Shown: positions 38,337 through 47,725, numbered from the stretch's first letter. The stretch is DNA of 64,000 nucleotides from Phytoamicus setariae (GCF_016722925.1 NZ_JAEQNC010000017.1:62001-126000), one strand, 5' to 3'. Numbers and translations: made by a program. The notes: generated by a model from the letters alone, not told the origin.

Positions 38337-40544
38337 TTAAAGAAAGCTCTGCGGATCGATATCGAGTTGCACCTGCACGGTTCCGCGCTCTTTCGGCCCG
38401 CTTGCAATCATCGTCCGAACGAAACCCTGCATATCCGCACCCCGCCTTCCATGCACGAGCAGCCGAAAACGGTGACGTCCACGCACCAGCGCAAGCGGCG
38501 CCTCTGCCGGCCCGAGCACCGAAATGCCGGAAACTGAAGGGGCCGCCTGCCTGAGGCCGCGCGCATGCGTTTCGGCGTCGGCACGCGTATCGGCCGAGAC
38601 AATGACCGACGCAAGCCGACCGAACGGCGGCATCAACGCCCGCTCGCGCTCGACGATCTCGCGTTCGTAGAACGCTTCCGGATCGCCCGAAACGATCGCC
38701 TGCATGACGGGATGGCCGGGCTGGTAGGTTTGGATCAGGCCGCTGCTCTTGAGGCCCGATCGTCCGGCGCGCCCGGTGACTTGCGACAGCAGCTGGAATG
38801 TCCGCTCGGCGGCGCGCGGATCGCCATTGGAAAGCCCCAGATCGGCATCGACGATGCCGACGAGCGTCATGTTGGGGAAATTGTGCCCCTTGGCGACAAG
38901 CTGCGTACCAATGACAATATCGGCCTCCCCCTTGGCGATTGCCTCAAGCTCCAGCCTCAATCTTTTGACGCCGCCCGCGAGATCGGATGACAGCACGATT
39001 GTACGGGCATCCGGGAAGGTCTTTTCGACCTCCTCGGCGATGCGCTCGACACCCGGACCGCAGGACGCCAGATGATCGAGCGTGCCGCATTCCGGGCAGG
39101 CATCCGGCGATTTTTCAGTATGGCCGCAATGGTGGCACTGCAAAACATTGCGGAAGCGATGCTCCACCAACCATGCTGAGCAATTGGGGCATTGGAACCG
39201 ATGGCCGCACACACGGCAAAGCGTCAGCGGCGCGTAGCCGCGGCGATTGAGAAACAGAAGCGCCTGTTCACCCCGTTCCACGGTTTTCTGAATCCCCTTG
39301 ATCATCACGGATGACAGGAACCCGCCGCGGGCTGGGGGAAAGCGGCGCATGTCCACGAGATGCAGGTCGGGAAGCGCCGCGCCGCCAAACCGGCTCCTTA
39401 GATGCACCTTGGCGTAACGCCCCTGGTCGGCATTGACCCGGCTCTCGATCGACGGGGTCGCCGAAACCAGCACGACGGGGAAATCGCCGATCCGGCCGCG
39501 CACCACAGCCATGTCGCGGGCATTATAGAAGACGCGATCCTCTTGCTTGTAGGCGGGGTCATGTTCCTCGTCGATGATGATCAGGCCGAGATTTTCGAAC
39601 GGCAGGAACAGTGCAGAACGCGCGCCCGCCACCACGCGCAACTGGCCTTCCGTCACCTGCCGCCACGTGCGCTCGCGCTTGCGCGGCGCCAGATCGGAAT
39701 GCCATTCGGCGGGTTTGGCACCAAACCGGTCCTGAAAACGCTCGAGAAAGGCTGGCGTCAGCGCAATTTCGGGCAGCAGGATCAGCACCTGCTTGCCCTG
39801 TCGCAATGTTTCCGCCACCGCCTCGAAATAGACTTCGGTCTTGCCAGAGCCGGTCACGCCGTCGATCAGCGTCACGCCGAAGGTGTCGGCCTTGACTGCG
39901 GCCACCAGCTCGTCGGCGGCAGCCTGCTGGTCCGGCTCCAGCGATGGCGCGATGTAGTCGGGATCCGGTTCGGCGGCGATGGGTGGAGGTGAAAGAAACA
40001 CAGGCTCGAACACGCCCTGTTTGGTCAAGCCGTCGATGACCGACGAGGTTACCCCCGCGGCATGTGCCAGCCCCGAGCGCGTCCATGCCGGACCGTCCTC
40101 GGCAGTGGCGATGACGCGCGCCCGCGCTTCTGTCATTCGCTCCGGGCGTTCTTCGGTTAGCCTCAGGCCCTCCACCATCGGTTCAGGCTCGAAGGCGGTG
40201 GGCGCGCGCAGCGACATCCGGGCAACCAGCCCTGGCGGCGACAATGTATAGCTTGCGGTCCAGTCGAGGAAATCACGCATTTCGCCGGCAAGCGGCGGGC
40301 AATCGAAGACCGTCGTTATCGATTTGAGTTTCTTCGGATCGATCGCCTCGGCAACCTGTTCCTGCCACACGACCCCGAATACCTGTCGAGGTCCCAGTGG
40401 AACCTGAACGATCGAACCGGGTTGGACATGCATGCCCTCAGGTACCATATATGTATATGGCTTCGGCACGGGAAGCGGCACCATCACAGGCACGGCTTTC
40501 GGCGCTTCCGGGGCGCCAAACAAATCGAACGAATCTTTTCCCAT
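38337..40544 (-). CDS. priA: Primosomal protein N' (replication restart helicase)
   Basis: A 735-residue PriA. The N-terminal 3'-DNA-binding domain (PKPYTYMVPEGMHVQPGSIV) and winged helix precede the helicase with Walker A GVTGSGKTEVYFEAV and motif II LIIIDEEHD. Eight zinc-binding cysteines lie in CRVCGHRFQCPNCSAW and CHHCGHTEKSPDACPECG, and the last motifs include TGRAGRSG. It reloads DnaB at stalled forks. The ATG at 40544 starts MGKDSFDLFG with AAGGTCGCGCGC upstream. The open frame continues antisense through the transaldolase gene, but that part is not real coding. Confidence 0.95.
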   Translation of the reverse strand: MGKDSFDLFGAPEAPKAVPVMVPLPVPKPYTYMVPEGMHVQPGSIVQVPLGPRQVFGVVWQEQVAEAIDPKKLKSITTVFDCPPLAGEMRDFLDWTASYTLSPPGLVARMSLRAPTAFEPEPMVEGLRLTEERPERMTEARARVIATAEDGPAWTRSGLAHAAGVTSSVIDGLTKQGVFEPVFLSPPPIAAEPDPDYIAPSLEPDQQAAADELVAAVKADTFGVTLIDGVTGSGKTEVYFEAVAETLRQGKQVLILLPEIALTPAFLERFQDRFGAKPAEWHSDLAPRKRERTWRQVTEGQLRVVAGARSALFLPFENLGLIIIDEEHDPAYKQEDRVFYNARDMAVVRGRIGDFPVVLVSATPSIESRVNADQGRYAKVHLRSRFGGAALPDLHLVDMRRFPPARGGFLSSVMIKGIQKTVERGEQALLFLNRRGYAPLTLCRVCGHRFQCPNCSAWLVEHRFRNVLQCHHCGHTEKSPDACPECGTLDHLASCGPGVERIAEEVEKTFPDARTIVLSSDLAGGVKRLRLELEAIAKGEADIVIGTQLVAKGHNFPNMTLVGIVDADLGLSNGDPRAAERTFQLLSQVTGRAGRSGLKSSGLIQTYQPGHPVMQAIVSGDPEAFYEREIVERERALMPPFGRLASVIVSADTRADAETHARGLRQAAPSVSGISVLGPAEAPLALVRGRHRFRLLVHGRRGADMQGFVRTMIASGPKERGTVQVQLDIDPQSFL

Positions 40545-40625
40545 GCGCGCGACCTTGCACTTGCTTTTGGGTAAAGAAAACAGCAAAGAGGAAGAAATTT
40601 TGGCCTTCCTACGGAGTGTACGGAC

Positions 40626-41279
40626 ATGAAATTTTTCGTCGACACCGCTGACGTCAAGGAAATCAAGGAGCTGAACGACCTTGGCCTCCTCGATGGCGTC
40701 ACCACCAATCCGTCGCTGATCCTGAAATCCGGCCGCGACATTTTCGAAGTCACCAAGGAAATCTGCGCCATTGTCGATGGTCCGGTCTCGGCTGAAGTCG
40801 CCGCGACCGAATACGAGCTGATCATGAAGGAAGCCGCGGTCATCTCCAAGATCGCCGACAACATCTGCATCAAGCTGCCGCTGACGCTCGATGGCCTCAA
40901 GGCTTGCAAGGCGCTGAGCTCGGATGGCCACCAGACGAACGTGACGTTGTGCTTCTCTGCCAACCAGGCGCTGCTGGCTGCCAAGGCCGGCGCGACCTTC
41001 ATCTCGCCGTTCGTCGGCCGTCTTGATGATATCGCCTTCGATGGCATGGACCTGATCCGCGAAATCCGTCACATCTACGACAACTACGGCTTCGAGACCG
41101 AAATCCTCGCCGCCTCGATCCGCACGGTCAACCACGTCAAGGAAGCCGCCCTCATCGGCGCCGATGTGGTCACCGTGCCGCCTGCGACGCTGAAGGCGCT
41201 CGTCAAGCATCCGCTGACCGACAAGGGCCTCGAGCAATTCGTGGCAGACTGGGCCAAGACCGGCCAGAAGATCGCCTGA
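40626..41279 (+). CDS. Transaldolase / fructose-6-phosphate aldolase
   Basis: A 217-residue small transaldolase (TalC/FSA type). [16 protein letters not shown] and GVTTNPSLI are at the N-terminus, the Schiff-base lysine is in NICIKLPLT (about residue 85), and [10 protein letters not shown] and [12 protein letters not shown] follow. It serves the non-oxidative pentose-phosphate route. The short length alone does not separate true transaldolase from the aldolase variant. It is divergent from priA (81 bases) and ends before a strong terminator. Confidence 0.92.
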   Translation: MKFFVDTADVKEIKELNDLGLLDGVTTNPSLILKSGRDIFEVTKEICAIVDGPVSAEVAATEYELIMKEAAVISKIADNICIKLPLTLDGLKACKALSSDGHQTNVTLCFSANQALLAAKAGATFISPFVGRLDDIAFDGMDLIREIRHIYDNYGFETEILAASIRTVNHVKEAALIGADVVTVPPATLKALVKHPLTDKGLEQFVADWAKTGQKIA

Positions 41280-41302
41280 TCGATCCGATAGTCTGAGAGA
41301 CC

Positions 41303-41336
41303 AAAGCCCGGGCCGGATATTCCGCCCGGGCTTTTT
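41303..41336 (+). terminator. Rho-independent terminator after transaldolase
   Basis: An 11-base stem, AAAGCCCGGGC (41303-41313) and GCCCGGGCTTT (41324-41334), with a 10-base loop and a TT tail. It starts 23 bases after the stop codon. Confidence 0.88.
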
Positions 41337-41396
41337 CGTGGGCGACAAGCAGCGGGTCCGGCAATGGCAGGCGCTGAGGCACGTACGCACCCCTGT

Positions 41397-41498
41397 TCCT
41401 CGGGAAACAGCGACAGGCCGATTTTAATGCGAAAAAGGTCCCAACGGATGAGAAGACATCCAGACTGATCCAAGCAAGGGACCTTTTTTCTCCGAGGA
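41397..41498 (+). promoter_or_regulatory. Structured leader of the small secreted protein gene
   Basis: Two nested pairings are visible. AAAAAGGTCCC (41432-41442) and GGGACCTTTTT (41478-41488) form a perfect 11-base stem that ends in a T-run, like an intrinsic terminator. Outside it, TCCTCGG (41397-41403) can pair with CCGAGGA (41492-41498), covering the GAGGAG ribosome site of the gene at 41507. This could be an attenuator, a translational switch or the end of a small RNA. The pairing is seen; the function is inference. Confidence 0.45.
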
Positions 41499-41506
41499 GA
41501 ACCGTC

Positions 41507-41743
41507 ATGAAAAAGTTCGTTATCGCTGCGCTCGCCGCCGCCGTCGCCACCGTATCGCTTTCCTCAGTCGCCGAAGCCGGCTGGCGCCGTTATCACGGAT
41601 GGCACAATGGCTACTGGGGTGGTGCCCGCATCGTCATCCGCCCGCGCGTTGTCTATTACGGGGACTACTGCTTCGTGAAGAAAGTTCGCCGCTACGACGA
41701 CTGGGGCAACGTCTACATCAAGCGCGTTCGCGTCTGCCGCTGA
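41507..41743 (+). CDS. Small secreted Tyr/Trp/Arg-rich protein
   Basis: A 78-residue protein. A Sec signal peptide (residues 1 to about 24, ending VAEA) leaves a mature chain of about 54 residues rich in Trp, Tyr, Gly, Arg and Val, with two cysteines (YCFVKK and the last-but-one residue), which could form a disulfide in the periplasm. GAGGAGAACCGTC gives a strong ribosome site. The function is unknown; similar short exported proteins are common in rhizobia. Two 3' stem-loops follow. Confidence 0.8.
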   Translation: MKKFVIAALAAAVATVSLSSVAEAGWRRYHGWHNGYWGGARIVIRPRVVYYGDYCFVKKVRRYDDWGNVYIKRVRVCR

Positions 41744-41768
41744 TTCACGTGAAATAGCCTGCCGATAC

Positions 41769-41848
41769 CTGCCATCCGGGCTCCCTGCCGCTGGATGGCA
41801 GCGCTTCTGATCCCCTCCCAGCTTGCCCGGTCCAACGACCGGGCATTT
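41769..41848 (+). terminator. Double stem-loop terminator after the small secreted gene
   Basis: First stem: CTGCCATCC (41769-41777) with GGATGGCAG (41793-41801). Second: TGCCCGGTC (41824-41832), loop CAAC, GACCGGGCA (41837-41845), followed by TTTTTATTT. The second is a typical plus-strand terminator; its T-run reaches the stop of the convergent permease gene. Confidence 0.82.
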
Positions 41849-42673
41849 TTATTTCTGGCCCTGGGCGTCGCGCATGCGCTTTTCCACGCGGCGCAGCAGA
41901 AGCGACAGACCGATCGTCAGCACCAGATAGATATAGGCAACAATGGAATAGGTCTCGAAGAAGCGGAAGGAGCCGGAGGCATAGACCTTGCCCATCTGCG
42001 TGATGTCGGCAACGCCCAGCACCGAGACGAGCGAAGAATCCTTCACCATCGCGACGAAATCGTTGGACAGCGGCGGAAAAATAACCTTCAGCGCCTGCGG
42101 GAATACGACGAACCGGAACCTTTGGAAACGCGACAGGCCGAGCGCCTTGGCGGCTTCGATCTGCCCCTTGTCGACCGACTGGATCCCGGCGCGGAAAACT
42201 TCGGCGATGAAGGCGGAATAGGCGATCATCAGCGCGATGATCGCGCGCCACATCAATGACAGATCGCGCACCAGCATCGGTTCGACGACCCCCGCCTGAA
42301 TGAACGGCGTCGCAAGAAAATTCCACGCATAGACGATGCCCGGCGCGCCGACGAAGGCGATGTAGAACAGCAGCACCAGAACCGGCACGCCGCGAATGAC
42401 TTCGACATAGAATCGGGAGATCTGTCGCAGCGCCTTGTTGTCGGACAGGCCGAGAAGCGCCACGCCCAGCCCAAGCATTGTTGCAAGCGCAAAGGCCACC
42501 AGCGTCACCATGATGGTGACCCAGAGGCCCTTGGCGACTGTCATGAAGACCTGTGTGTAGATGCCATTGCTGACGATGATAGACGCCAGCAGGACTCCAA
42601 TAACGACGAGGGTGACTAGCCACCAGGGAAAGTCACCCTCACCGGATTGTCCTGAATGTTGTGGGACGGCCAT
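41849..42673 (-). CDS. Polar amino-acid ABC transporter permease
   Basis: A 274-residue inner-membrane permease of the HisM/GlnP type with about five or six membrane helices. The ATPase-contact region AKALGLSRFQRFRFVVFPQA and VRGVPVLVLLFYIAF are characteristic. It is 15 bases downstream of the binding-protein gene. No ATP-binding partner lies beside it in the window, so the ATPase must be encoded elsewhere or shared. Confidence 0.9.
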   Translation of the reverse strand: MAVPQHSGQSGEGDFPWWLVTLVVIGVLLASIIVSNGIYTQVFMTVAKGLWVTIMVTLVAFALATMLGLGVALLGLSDNKALRQISRFYVEVIRGVPVLVLLFYIAFVGAPGIVYAWNFLATPFIQAGVVEPMLVRDLSLMWRAIIALMIAYSAFIAEVFRAGIQSVDKGQIEAAKALGLSRFQRFRFVVFPQALKVIFPPLSNDFVAMVKDSSLVSVLGVADITQMGKVYASGSFRFFETYSIVAYIYLVLTIGLSLLLRRVEKRMRDAQGQK

Positions 42674-42688
42674 AATATCCGAGGCGGC

Positions 42689-43486
42689 TTACTGGCCCAT
42701 CTTGTATTCGAGGAACCATTTCTTGTTGAGCGCATCGAACGTGCCATCGGCCTTCAGAGCGGCAATGGCCGCATTGACCGGAGCGACGAGGTCGGAGCCC
42801 TTCGGGAAGATGAATCCGAAATCTTCGGTTCCGAGCGGGCCGCCAACCACCTTCAGGCCACCCTCGGATGCATCGACATAGCCCTTGGCCGCAACGCTGT
42901 CGGTCAATACGACATCGACGTCACCGGCCTTGAGGGCCTGAACCGTGGCACCGAAGGTTTCGAACAGCTTGACGCGCGGGTTCTGCTCGTTGCCGTCGAG
43001 CATTTCATAGACGGCGGTATAGAACGGCGAGGTGCCGGGCTGGGCTCCGACGAGACCGTCCTTGAAGGCGCCGAAGCTCTTGGCATCCGTAAAGCGCGCT
43101 TCATCGCCGCGCACCAGCATGAACTGCTGCGAGCGCATATAGGGATCGGAGAAATCCACCTTGGCCTTGCGGTCATCCTTGATCGTGATGCCAGTCATGC
43201 CGATGTTGTACTGGTTGTCAGAAACGGCCTGGATCATCGCGTCCCAGGAAGTGTTCTGGTATTCCAGCTTGAAGTTCAGCCGCTTGGCGATTTCATTCAT
43301 CGCGTCATATTCCCAGCCGATCTGCTGACCTGTCTTCGGATCGATGAACTGCAGCGGGGGATAAGCGTTTTCGGTAACGACGACGACTGTCTTGCCGCCG
43401 AGATCCGGCAGGCCGGCTGCGAAAGCTGCGAGAGGCGAAAGCGCAAGGGCGGCGAGGCCGAAAAGGAAACTGCAGCGCAAAGTCAT
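42689..43486 (-). CDS. Polar amino-acid ABC transporter substrate-binding protein
   Basis: A 265-residue type II periplasmic binding protein (SBP_bac_3). A signal peptide occupies residues 1-21 or so ([18 protein letters not shown]). The mature part has [19 protein letters not shown] and [18 protein letters not shown]. The ligand is probably an amino acid or related small ion. The start at 43486 is supported by TTGGAG upstream; the frame extends further without support. Confidence 0.9.
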   Translation of the reverse strand: MTLRCSFLFGLAALALSPLAAFAAGLPDLGGKTVVVVTENAYPPLQFIDPKTGQQIGWEYDAMNEIAKRLNFKLEYQNTSWDAMIQAVSDNQYNIGMTGITIKDDRKAKVDFSDPYMRSQQFMLVRGDEARFTDAKSFGAFKDGLVGAQPGTSPFYTAVYEMLDGNEQNPRVKLFETFGATVQALKAGDVDVVLTDSVAAKGYVDASEGGLKVVGGPLGTEDFGFIFPKGSDLVAPVNAAIAALKADGTFDALNKKWFLEYKMGQ

Positions 43487-43569
43487 GAAGAAAACTCCAA
43501 AATAGATGTGGCGGGGGAAACTGTCACAATTTCCCCACATTTGGCAAGCCGCAAAGCATTGCCTTTGAT

Positions 43570-44631
43570 TTACTTGCCGGACGTCAGCCGGGTGATGTGA
43601 CCCATCTTGCGGCCGGGCCGCGGCTCGGTCTTTCCATAGAGGTGGATTAGGACGTTCTTTTCGAGCGCCAGATTTTCGAGAGAAAGGATATCGTCACCGA
43701 TCAGGTTCGTCATGACGCAATCGCTGTGGCGGATCGGCGAGCCCAGCGGCAAGCCCCCGACAGCGCGGATGTGCTGCTCGAACTGTGAAACTACCGACGC
43801 CGCTTCCGTCCAATGACCGGAATTGTGTACGCGCGGCGCAATTTCGTTGGCGATCAGCTTATCGTCGGCAGTCACGAAAAACTCGATCCCAAGAACCCCG
43901 ACATAGTCGAGTGCACTCAGCAGCCGGACAGCGCAATCGCGTGCCTGCGTCGCGACGCCGGTGGAAATATTGGCCGGCAGGGTCGAAGTATCCAGAATGC
44001 CGTTCCGATGGATATTCTCGGCCGGATCGTAGCATTCGATGCGCCCGTCCAGATCGCGCGCGGCGATAACGGATATTTCACGCACGAACGGCACGAAACT
44101 CTCCAGGATCAACGGTACGCCGCCGAGCCGGTCATAGGCCCCAGTTGCGGCATCCCCCTTGCGGAACACCGCCTGCCCCTTGCCGTCATAGCCGAGGCGG
44201 CGCGTTTTGAGCACGCCTTCACCGCCGAACTCCGCCAGCGCCTTTTCCAGGTCCTGCTGGCTGTCGACCGAACGAAAACCGGCCGTCGGTATGCCGCAGG
44301 CATTCAGATATTGTTTCTCGACGAGGCGGTCCTGCGCGACTTCCAGCGCCTGGGCAGGGGGATAGACAGGCACGAGCTTTTCAAGGAACCGAGCGGCCTG
44401 CACGGGAACGTTCTCGAACTCGTAGGTGACGACGTCGCAGGCCTCGGCGAGCCGCTGAAGTGCGTCACGGTCGTCGTAGGCCGCAACGATCTGCTCGTTT
44501 GCAAGCTGGGCGGCGGGGCAGTCCGGCTGCGGCTCGAGAATGATGATCTGGAAGTTCAGGCGGCTGGCGGCAATCGCCAGCATGCGACCCAACTGGCCGC
44601 CGCCGATGATGCCGATCGTCTTGGTTTTCAT
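43570..44631 (-). CDS. purK: 5-(carboxyamino)imidazole ribonucleotide synthase
   Basis: A 353-residue ATP-grasp enzyme. The N-terminus [19 protein letters not shown] is the PurK hallmark. The ATP-grasp core includes [19 protein letters not shown] and [20 protein letters not shown], with [17 protein letters not shown] near the end. It makes N5-CAIR from AIR, bicarbonate and ATP in purine synthesis. It starts one base after the purE stop, so the two form an operon. The longer upstream frame overlaps purE and is rejected. Confidence 0.95.
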   Translation of the reverse strand: MKTKTIGIIGGGQLGRMLAIAASRLNFQIIILEPQPDCPAAQLANEQIVAAYDDRDALQRLAEACDVVTYEFENVPVQAARFLEKLVPVYPPAQALEVAQDRLVEKQYLNACGIPTAGFRSVDSQQDLEKALAEFGGEGVLKTRRLGYDGKGQAVFRKGDAATGAYDRLGGVPLILESFVPFVREISVIAARDLDGRIECYDPAENIHRNGILDTSTLPANISTGVATQARDCAVRLLSALDYVGVLGIEFFVTADDKLIANEIAPRVHNSGHWTEAASVVSQFEQHIRAVGGLPLGSPIRHSDCVMTNLIGDDILSLENLALEKNVLIHLYGKTEPRPGRKMGHITRLTSGK

Positions 44632-44632
44632 G

Positions 44633-45127
44633 TCATTTGTCCACAGGGTATTCGGCAACCGACGCGCTCTGTTGTTCGCGCCAGGTATCCAGTCGATCCG
44701 CAAGTTCCTCATCAGTGAGAGCAAGAACTGCGGCAGCGAGAAGGGCTGCATTGACAGCGCCCGCACGGCCGATGGCGAGTGTACCGACCGGAATGCCCGC
44801 CGGCATCTGCACGATAGAGAGTAGGCTGTCCTGCCCCGAGAGCGCCTTGGATTGCACGGGAACGCCGAAGACCGGAAGCGGGGTCATGGCCGCTGCCATG
44901 CCCGGAAGGTGGGCAGCCCCGCCGGCACCGGCGATGATGATCTTGAACCCTTCGTCACGCGCATTCTTGGCGAAGCTGACGAGCCGGTCGGGCGTGCGGT
45001 GCGCCGAGATGATGCGCGCCTCATAGGCGATCTCGAGCGCATCTAGCGTGTCGGCGGCGTTCTTCATGGTTTCCCAGTCGGACTGACTGCCCATGATGAT
45101 CGCGACGGGGGGTCTGGAAATCTGCAT
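44633..45127 (-). CDS. purE: 5-(carboxyamino)imidazole ribonucleotide mutase
   Basis: A 164-residue class I PurE. It has [18 protein letters not shown] with the substrate-binding [15 protein letters not shown] with the catalytic His, and [20 protein letters not shown]. It converts N5-CAIR to CAIR and forms octamers. It is upstream of purK and 15 bases downstream of a YdcH-type small gene that may share its transcript. Confidence 0.95.
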   Translation of the reverse strand: MQISRPPVAIIMGSQSDWETMKNAADTLDALEIAYEARIISAHRTPDRLVSFAKNARDEGFKIIIAGAGGAAHLPGMAAAMTPLPVFGVPVQSKALSGQDSLLSIVQMPAGIPVGTLAIGRAGAVNAALLAAAVLALTDEELADRLDTWREQQSASVAEYPVDK

Positions 45128-45142
45128 CTGTTCGATCTCGGC

Positions 45143-45346
45143 TTAGGCGATGATGTCGGGAATGATCTGGTCCTCGACCTGGGTCAGCTTGTCCTTGATG
45201 GCGAGCTTCTTCTTTTTCATCCGCTGTATGCGCAAGGCGTCACATCCGGTTGCAATCATCGCATTGATTGCCACATCGTAATCTTCGTGCTCCTGCCTCA
45301 GTCTCGCCGCATTCAACCTCAGCTCAGCCTGCTCCTGATCGGCCAT
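45143..45346 (-). CDS. YdcH/DUF465 family protein
   Basis: A 67-residue, almost wholly helical protein with LRLRQEHEDYDVAINAMI-like helices and the family end MKKKKLAIKDKLTQVEDQI (hairpin of two helices). The role of DUF465 is unknown. It precedes purE on the same strand by 15 bases. A second member of the family stands divergently 216 bases away. Confidence 0.82.
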   Translation of the reverse strand: MADQEQAELRLNAARLRQEHEDYDVAINAMIATGCDALRIQRMKKKKLAIKDKLTQVEDQIIPDIIA

Positions 45347-45515
45347 TCCGTCATTTCCCCATTTTCCGGCATTCCTGGCAACGACTGCTATCCCCGCGCC
45401 TGCATCGCACTGCTCCTATCACAAAATATCCGCCGACGGGAAGTTTTCCTTTTTGAAGATTTCGCCTTCGACAAACCCGATTTTACGTGGCAGACTTCCA
45501 AAGTTGCAGCCTGAG

Positions 45516-45543
45516 ACATCCGGTGAAAGGGATGGCCGGATGT
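45516..45543 (+). promoter_or_regulatory. Hairpin in the leader of the second DUF465 gene
   Basis: ACATCCGG (45516-45523) and CCGGATGT (45536-45543) form a perfect 8-base inverted repeat with a 12-base loop, 19 bases before the ATG at 45563. No T-run follows. It may be an operator or an mRNA stability element. Confidence 0.35.
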
Positions 45544-45562
45544 AGGCGTAAAAGGGAAGGAA

Positions 45563-45745
45563 ATGTCTATGACAATTGAGGCCCACATCGAGACTCTCGA
45601 AAAGAAGCACGGAGCTCTCGAAGCTGAACTGCACACTGCAATGCTCAGTCCATCCACGGGCGACACAGTCATCGCCGAGCTCAAGAGGCAAAAATTAAAG
45701 ATCAAGGATGAAATCGAAAGGCTGCGTATCAACACGCAACACTAG
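45563..45745 (+). CDS. YdcH/DUF465 family protein
   Basis: A 60-residue helical protein, MSMTIEAHIETLEKKHGALE followed by a second helix ending LKRQKLKIKDEIERLR, the DUF465 two-helix pattern. AAGGGAAGGAAATGTCT gives the ribosome site; ATG 45569 is also possible. Function unknown. It is the divergent partner of the similar gene at 45143. Confidence 0.82.
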   Translation: MSMTIEAHIETLEKKHGALEAELHTAMLSPSTGDTVIAELKRQKLKIKDEIERLRINTQH

Positions 45746-45835
45746 CCCTTTCACGGGCGGCCGCCTGACGACAAATTCCAGAGCTGAGCAGAGAACTCGC
45801 CGGAATGCAGCTCAGGCGGCCACGCCCTCCAAACC

Positions 45836-46093
45836 TCACACCCAGAACTGATCCAGCCAGAAACCGACCTTTTGAAAGCCCTGCGGATTGATCTTGTAGA
45901 TCCGCCGCGTACCCCTTGTCTCAACCGTCACCATCTCGCAGTCGAGCAACGCCTTGAGGTGTTGGGAAACAGCCGGTCGACTGACCGGAAGAAGCGCCGA
46001 AAGCTCGTTGACCGTGCGCGGCGCCCGGCGCAGTTCCTCGAGAAGGAACCGTCGGTTGGAATCCGAGATTGCTGCAAAGGGATCAGGGTTCAT
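45836..46093 (-). CDS. ArsR family transcriptional regulator
   Basis: An 85-residue winged-helix protein. FAAISDSNRRFLLEELRR and LPVSRPAVSQHLKALLDCE (recognition helix) are typical, followed by the wing TRGTRRIYKINPQG. The ELCVCDL-type metal site of metal-sensing ArsR proteins is missing, so it probably senses something other than a soft metal, as SdpR-like members do. It is 76 bases downstream of the TauE gene on the same strand and could regulate it. Confidence 0.85.
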   Translation of the reverse strand: MNPDPFAAISDSNRRFLLEELRRAPRTVNELSALLPVSRPAVSQHLKALLDCEMVTVETRGTRRIYKINPQGFQKVGFWLDQFWV

Positions 46094-46169
46094 CGACCGT
46101 CAAGCTATGACAGACTTTCGCCGGCGACAAGCTTTTTTGTGCGACGCACCAAATTACTCAGACGTCAAA

Positions 46170-46958
46170 TTACACCGCTTTGGAAGCCAGCGCCAACAAA
46201 GGCATGACCCCCTCGTAGGCGAGCTTCATGCCGGCCAGTGCACACATTCCATACATGAAGGGATAGAAGACATCGGGACGCATCCGCCGGACAATCAGGG
46301 CGCCGGCAATCGTGGCGAGCGGTGCCAGCGGAAAAAGCGTAGCGGAGAGATAGAGATTGGTAAAATCCAGCTGCCCAAGCATGAAGTAGGGGATGAGCTT
46401 GACCGCATTCAGGATCGCAAAGAACCGCACGGCCGCCCCGGTGTAGTCGCGCGGCGGCAGCTTGAGCGGCAGCCCATAGACCTGGAACGGTGCACCACCG
46501 GCATGGGCAACAAAGCTACCGTAACCGGACAAGGCGCCCCAAAAGCCCGCCCGGATAATACCATGCTGTCTTGGAACCGTGTCCGCCGCTTGAACAAAAT
46601 ACCTGTTGTAGAAGAACCGCGCGGTAAAGCTCAACGCGACTGCGCCGATGACCAGCTGCATGACATACTTTGGAACGATGACCCAGGTAGCCCAGCCGAA
46701 CGCAATTCCGATGAGTGCGCCCGGAAGCAGCAATTTCACCAGGCCGGCATTGTTATGCTTGCGCCACATCCACAGCGAAGCGACGTCCATCACGATCAGA
46801 ATCGGCAGCAGGATCGCTGCCGCTTGCGCCGGCGGCACGACGAAAGTCAGAATCGGCACGCCGAGCAAGCCAAGGGCGTCGCCCATGCCTCCCTTGCTCA
46901 GACCGACGAGGATGACAGCCGGAATGGCAATGTAGTAGAAGCTGGCATCGACAGGCAT
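46170..46958 (-). CDS. TauE/SafE family sulfite/organosulfonate exporter
   Basis: A 262-residue membrane protein with about eight helices in two related halves. The halves begin with VGLSKGGMGDALGLLGVP and GFWGALSGYGSFVAHAGGAP, the family's repeated G-rich motifs. Members export or import small anions such as sulfite, sulfoacetate or taurine; the substrate here is unknown. It is transcribed away from the ThiE-like gene, with 113 bases between starts. Confidence 0.87.
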   Translation of the reverse strand: MPVDASFYYIAIPAVILVGLSKGGMGDALGLLGVPILTFVVPPAQAAAILLPILIVMDVASLWMWRKHNNAGLVKLLLPGALIGIAFGWATWVIVPKYVMQLVIGAVALSFTARFFYNRYFVQAADTVPRQHGIIRAGFWGALSGYGSFVAHAGGAPFQVYGLPLKLPPRDYTGAAVRFFAILNAVKLIPYFMLGQLDFTNLYLSATLFPLAPLATIAGALIVRRMRPDVFYPFMYGMCALAGMKLAYEGVMPLLALASKAV

Positions 46959-47071
46959 GTTGATCGTTTACTCTGGTCGGTCTAACGGATTGCGGGAAAC
47001 GTCGAAAGAGGGCTATTAGACCTATCCCGGCAATCGGCGCCTGGGAAGCGATAAGTGAGGCGAAAGAAATC

Positions 47072-47725
47072 ATGTCAACACCTGAAGACCGCTGCCGGCT
47101 GGTACTGGTTACGCCCGAGATCTCCGATCCGGTAGAGGCGGCCCGAATCGTCGCAGATGCATTGAAGGGCGGCGATGTGGCTTCAGTCATCGTTCCGCAA
47201 TACGCGCTCGACGACATCGCATTCCAAAAGTTGGCCGAGGCGCTGGTGCCCGTCATCCAGGAAGCAGGCGCGGCAGCGCTGATCTCCGGCGACAGCCGGG
47301 TAGCCGGCCGCGCCAAGGCCGATGGACTGCACATTGCCGGCGGGCTCGAGCCATTCGGCGAAGCCATCGAAAAATTCACTCCCAAGCTGATCGTGGGCGG
47401 CGGCAACGCACAGGATCGCCACAAGGCGCTGGAGATCGGCGAGCTGCAGCCCGACTACATCTTCTTTGGCAAGCTCGATGGGGACATCAAGCCCGACGCG
47501 CACCCCAAGAACCTTGCCCTTGCCGAGTGGTGGGCGTCCATGGTGGCCATTCCCTGCATCGTCATGGGCGGAACAGATCCTCAATCGGCGCTGGCAATCG
47601 CCGAGAGTGGCGCAGAATTTGCTGCCTTGCGGCTGGCGGTTTTCAGCGAGCCAGCGCGGGCCGCGGCAATTATTCAGGAAACGAATGCCCTGCTTGACGA
47701 AAAAGCGCCACGCTTTCGGGGTTGA
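47072..47725 (+). CDS. ThiE/TenI-like thiamine phosphate synthase family protein
   Basis: A 217-residue TIM-barrel protein of the ThiE/TenI fold (ISGDSRVAGRAKADGLHI, KLIVGGGNAQDR, FFGKLDGD, CIVMGGTDPQSALAI). Several canonical ThiE residues look changed: the QLR segment reads VPQ, and the pyrophosphate loop GPIFPT-x-T-K is replaced by FFGKLDGDIKP. It is often annotated as thiamine phosphate synthase, but catalysis is doubtful and a TenI-like or other role is possible. It is 8 bases upstream of the Sel1 gene, so the two are likely cotranscribed. Confidence 0.72.
   Translation: MSTPEDRCRLVLVTPEISDPVEAARIVADALKGGDVASVIVPQYALDDIAFQKLAEALVPVIQEAGAAALISGDSRVAGRAKADGLHIAGGLEPFGEAIEKFTPKLIVGGGNAQDRHKALEIGELQPDYIFFGKLDGDIKPDAHPKNLALAEWWASMVAIPCIVMGGTDPQSALAIAESGAEFAALRLAVFSEPARAAAIIQETNALLDEKAPRFRG

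Noticed and set aside
38337-38640. Plus-strand frames at the 3' end of priA
   Set aside because: Shadows of the PriA C-terminus without start signals.
40545-41390. N-terminal extension of priA running antisense across the transaldolase gene
   Set aside because: The transaldolase is a clear gene, and PriA has normal length from the ATG at 40544.
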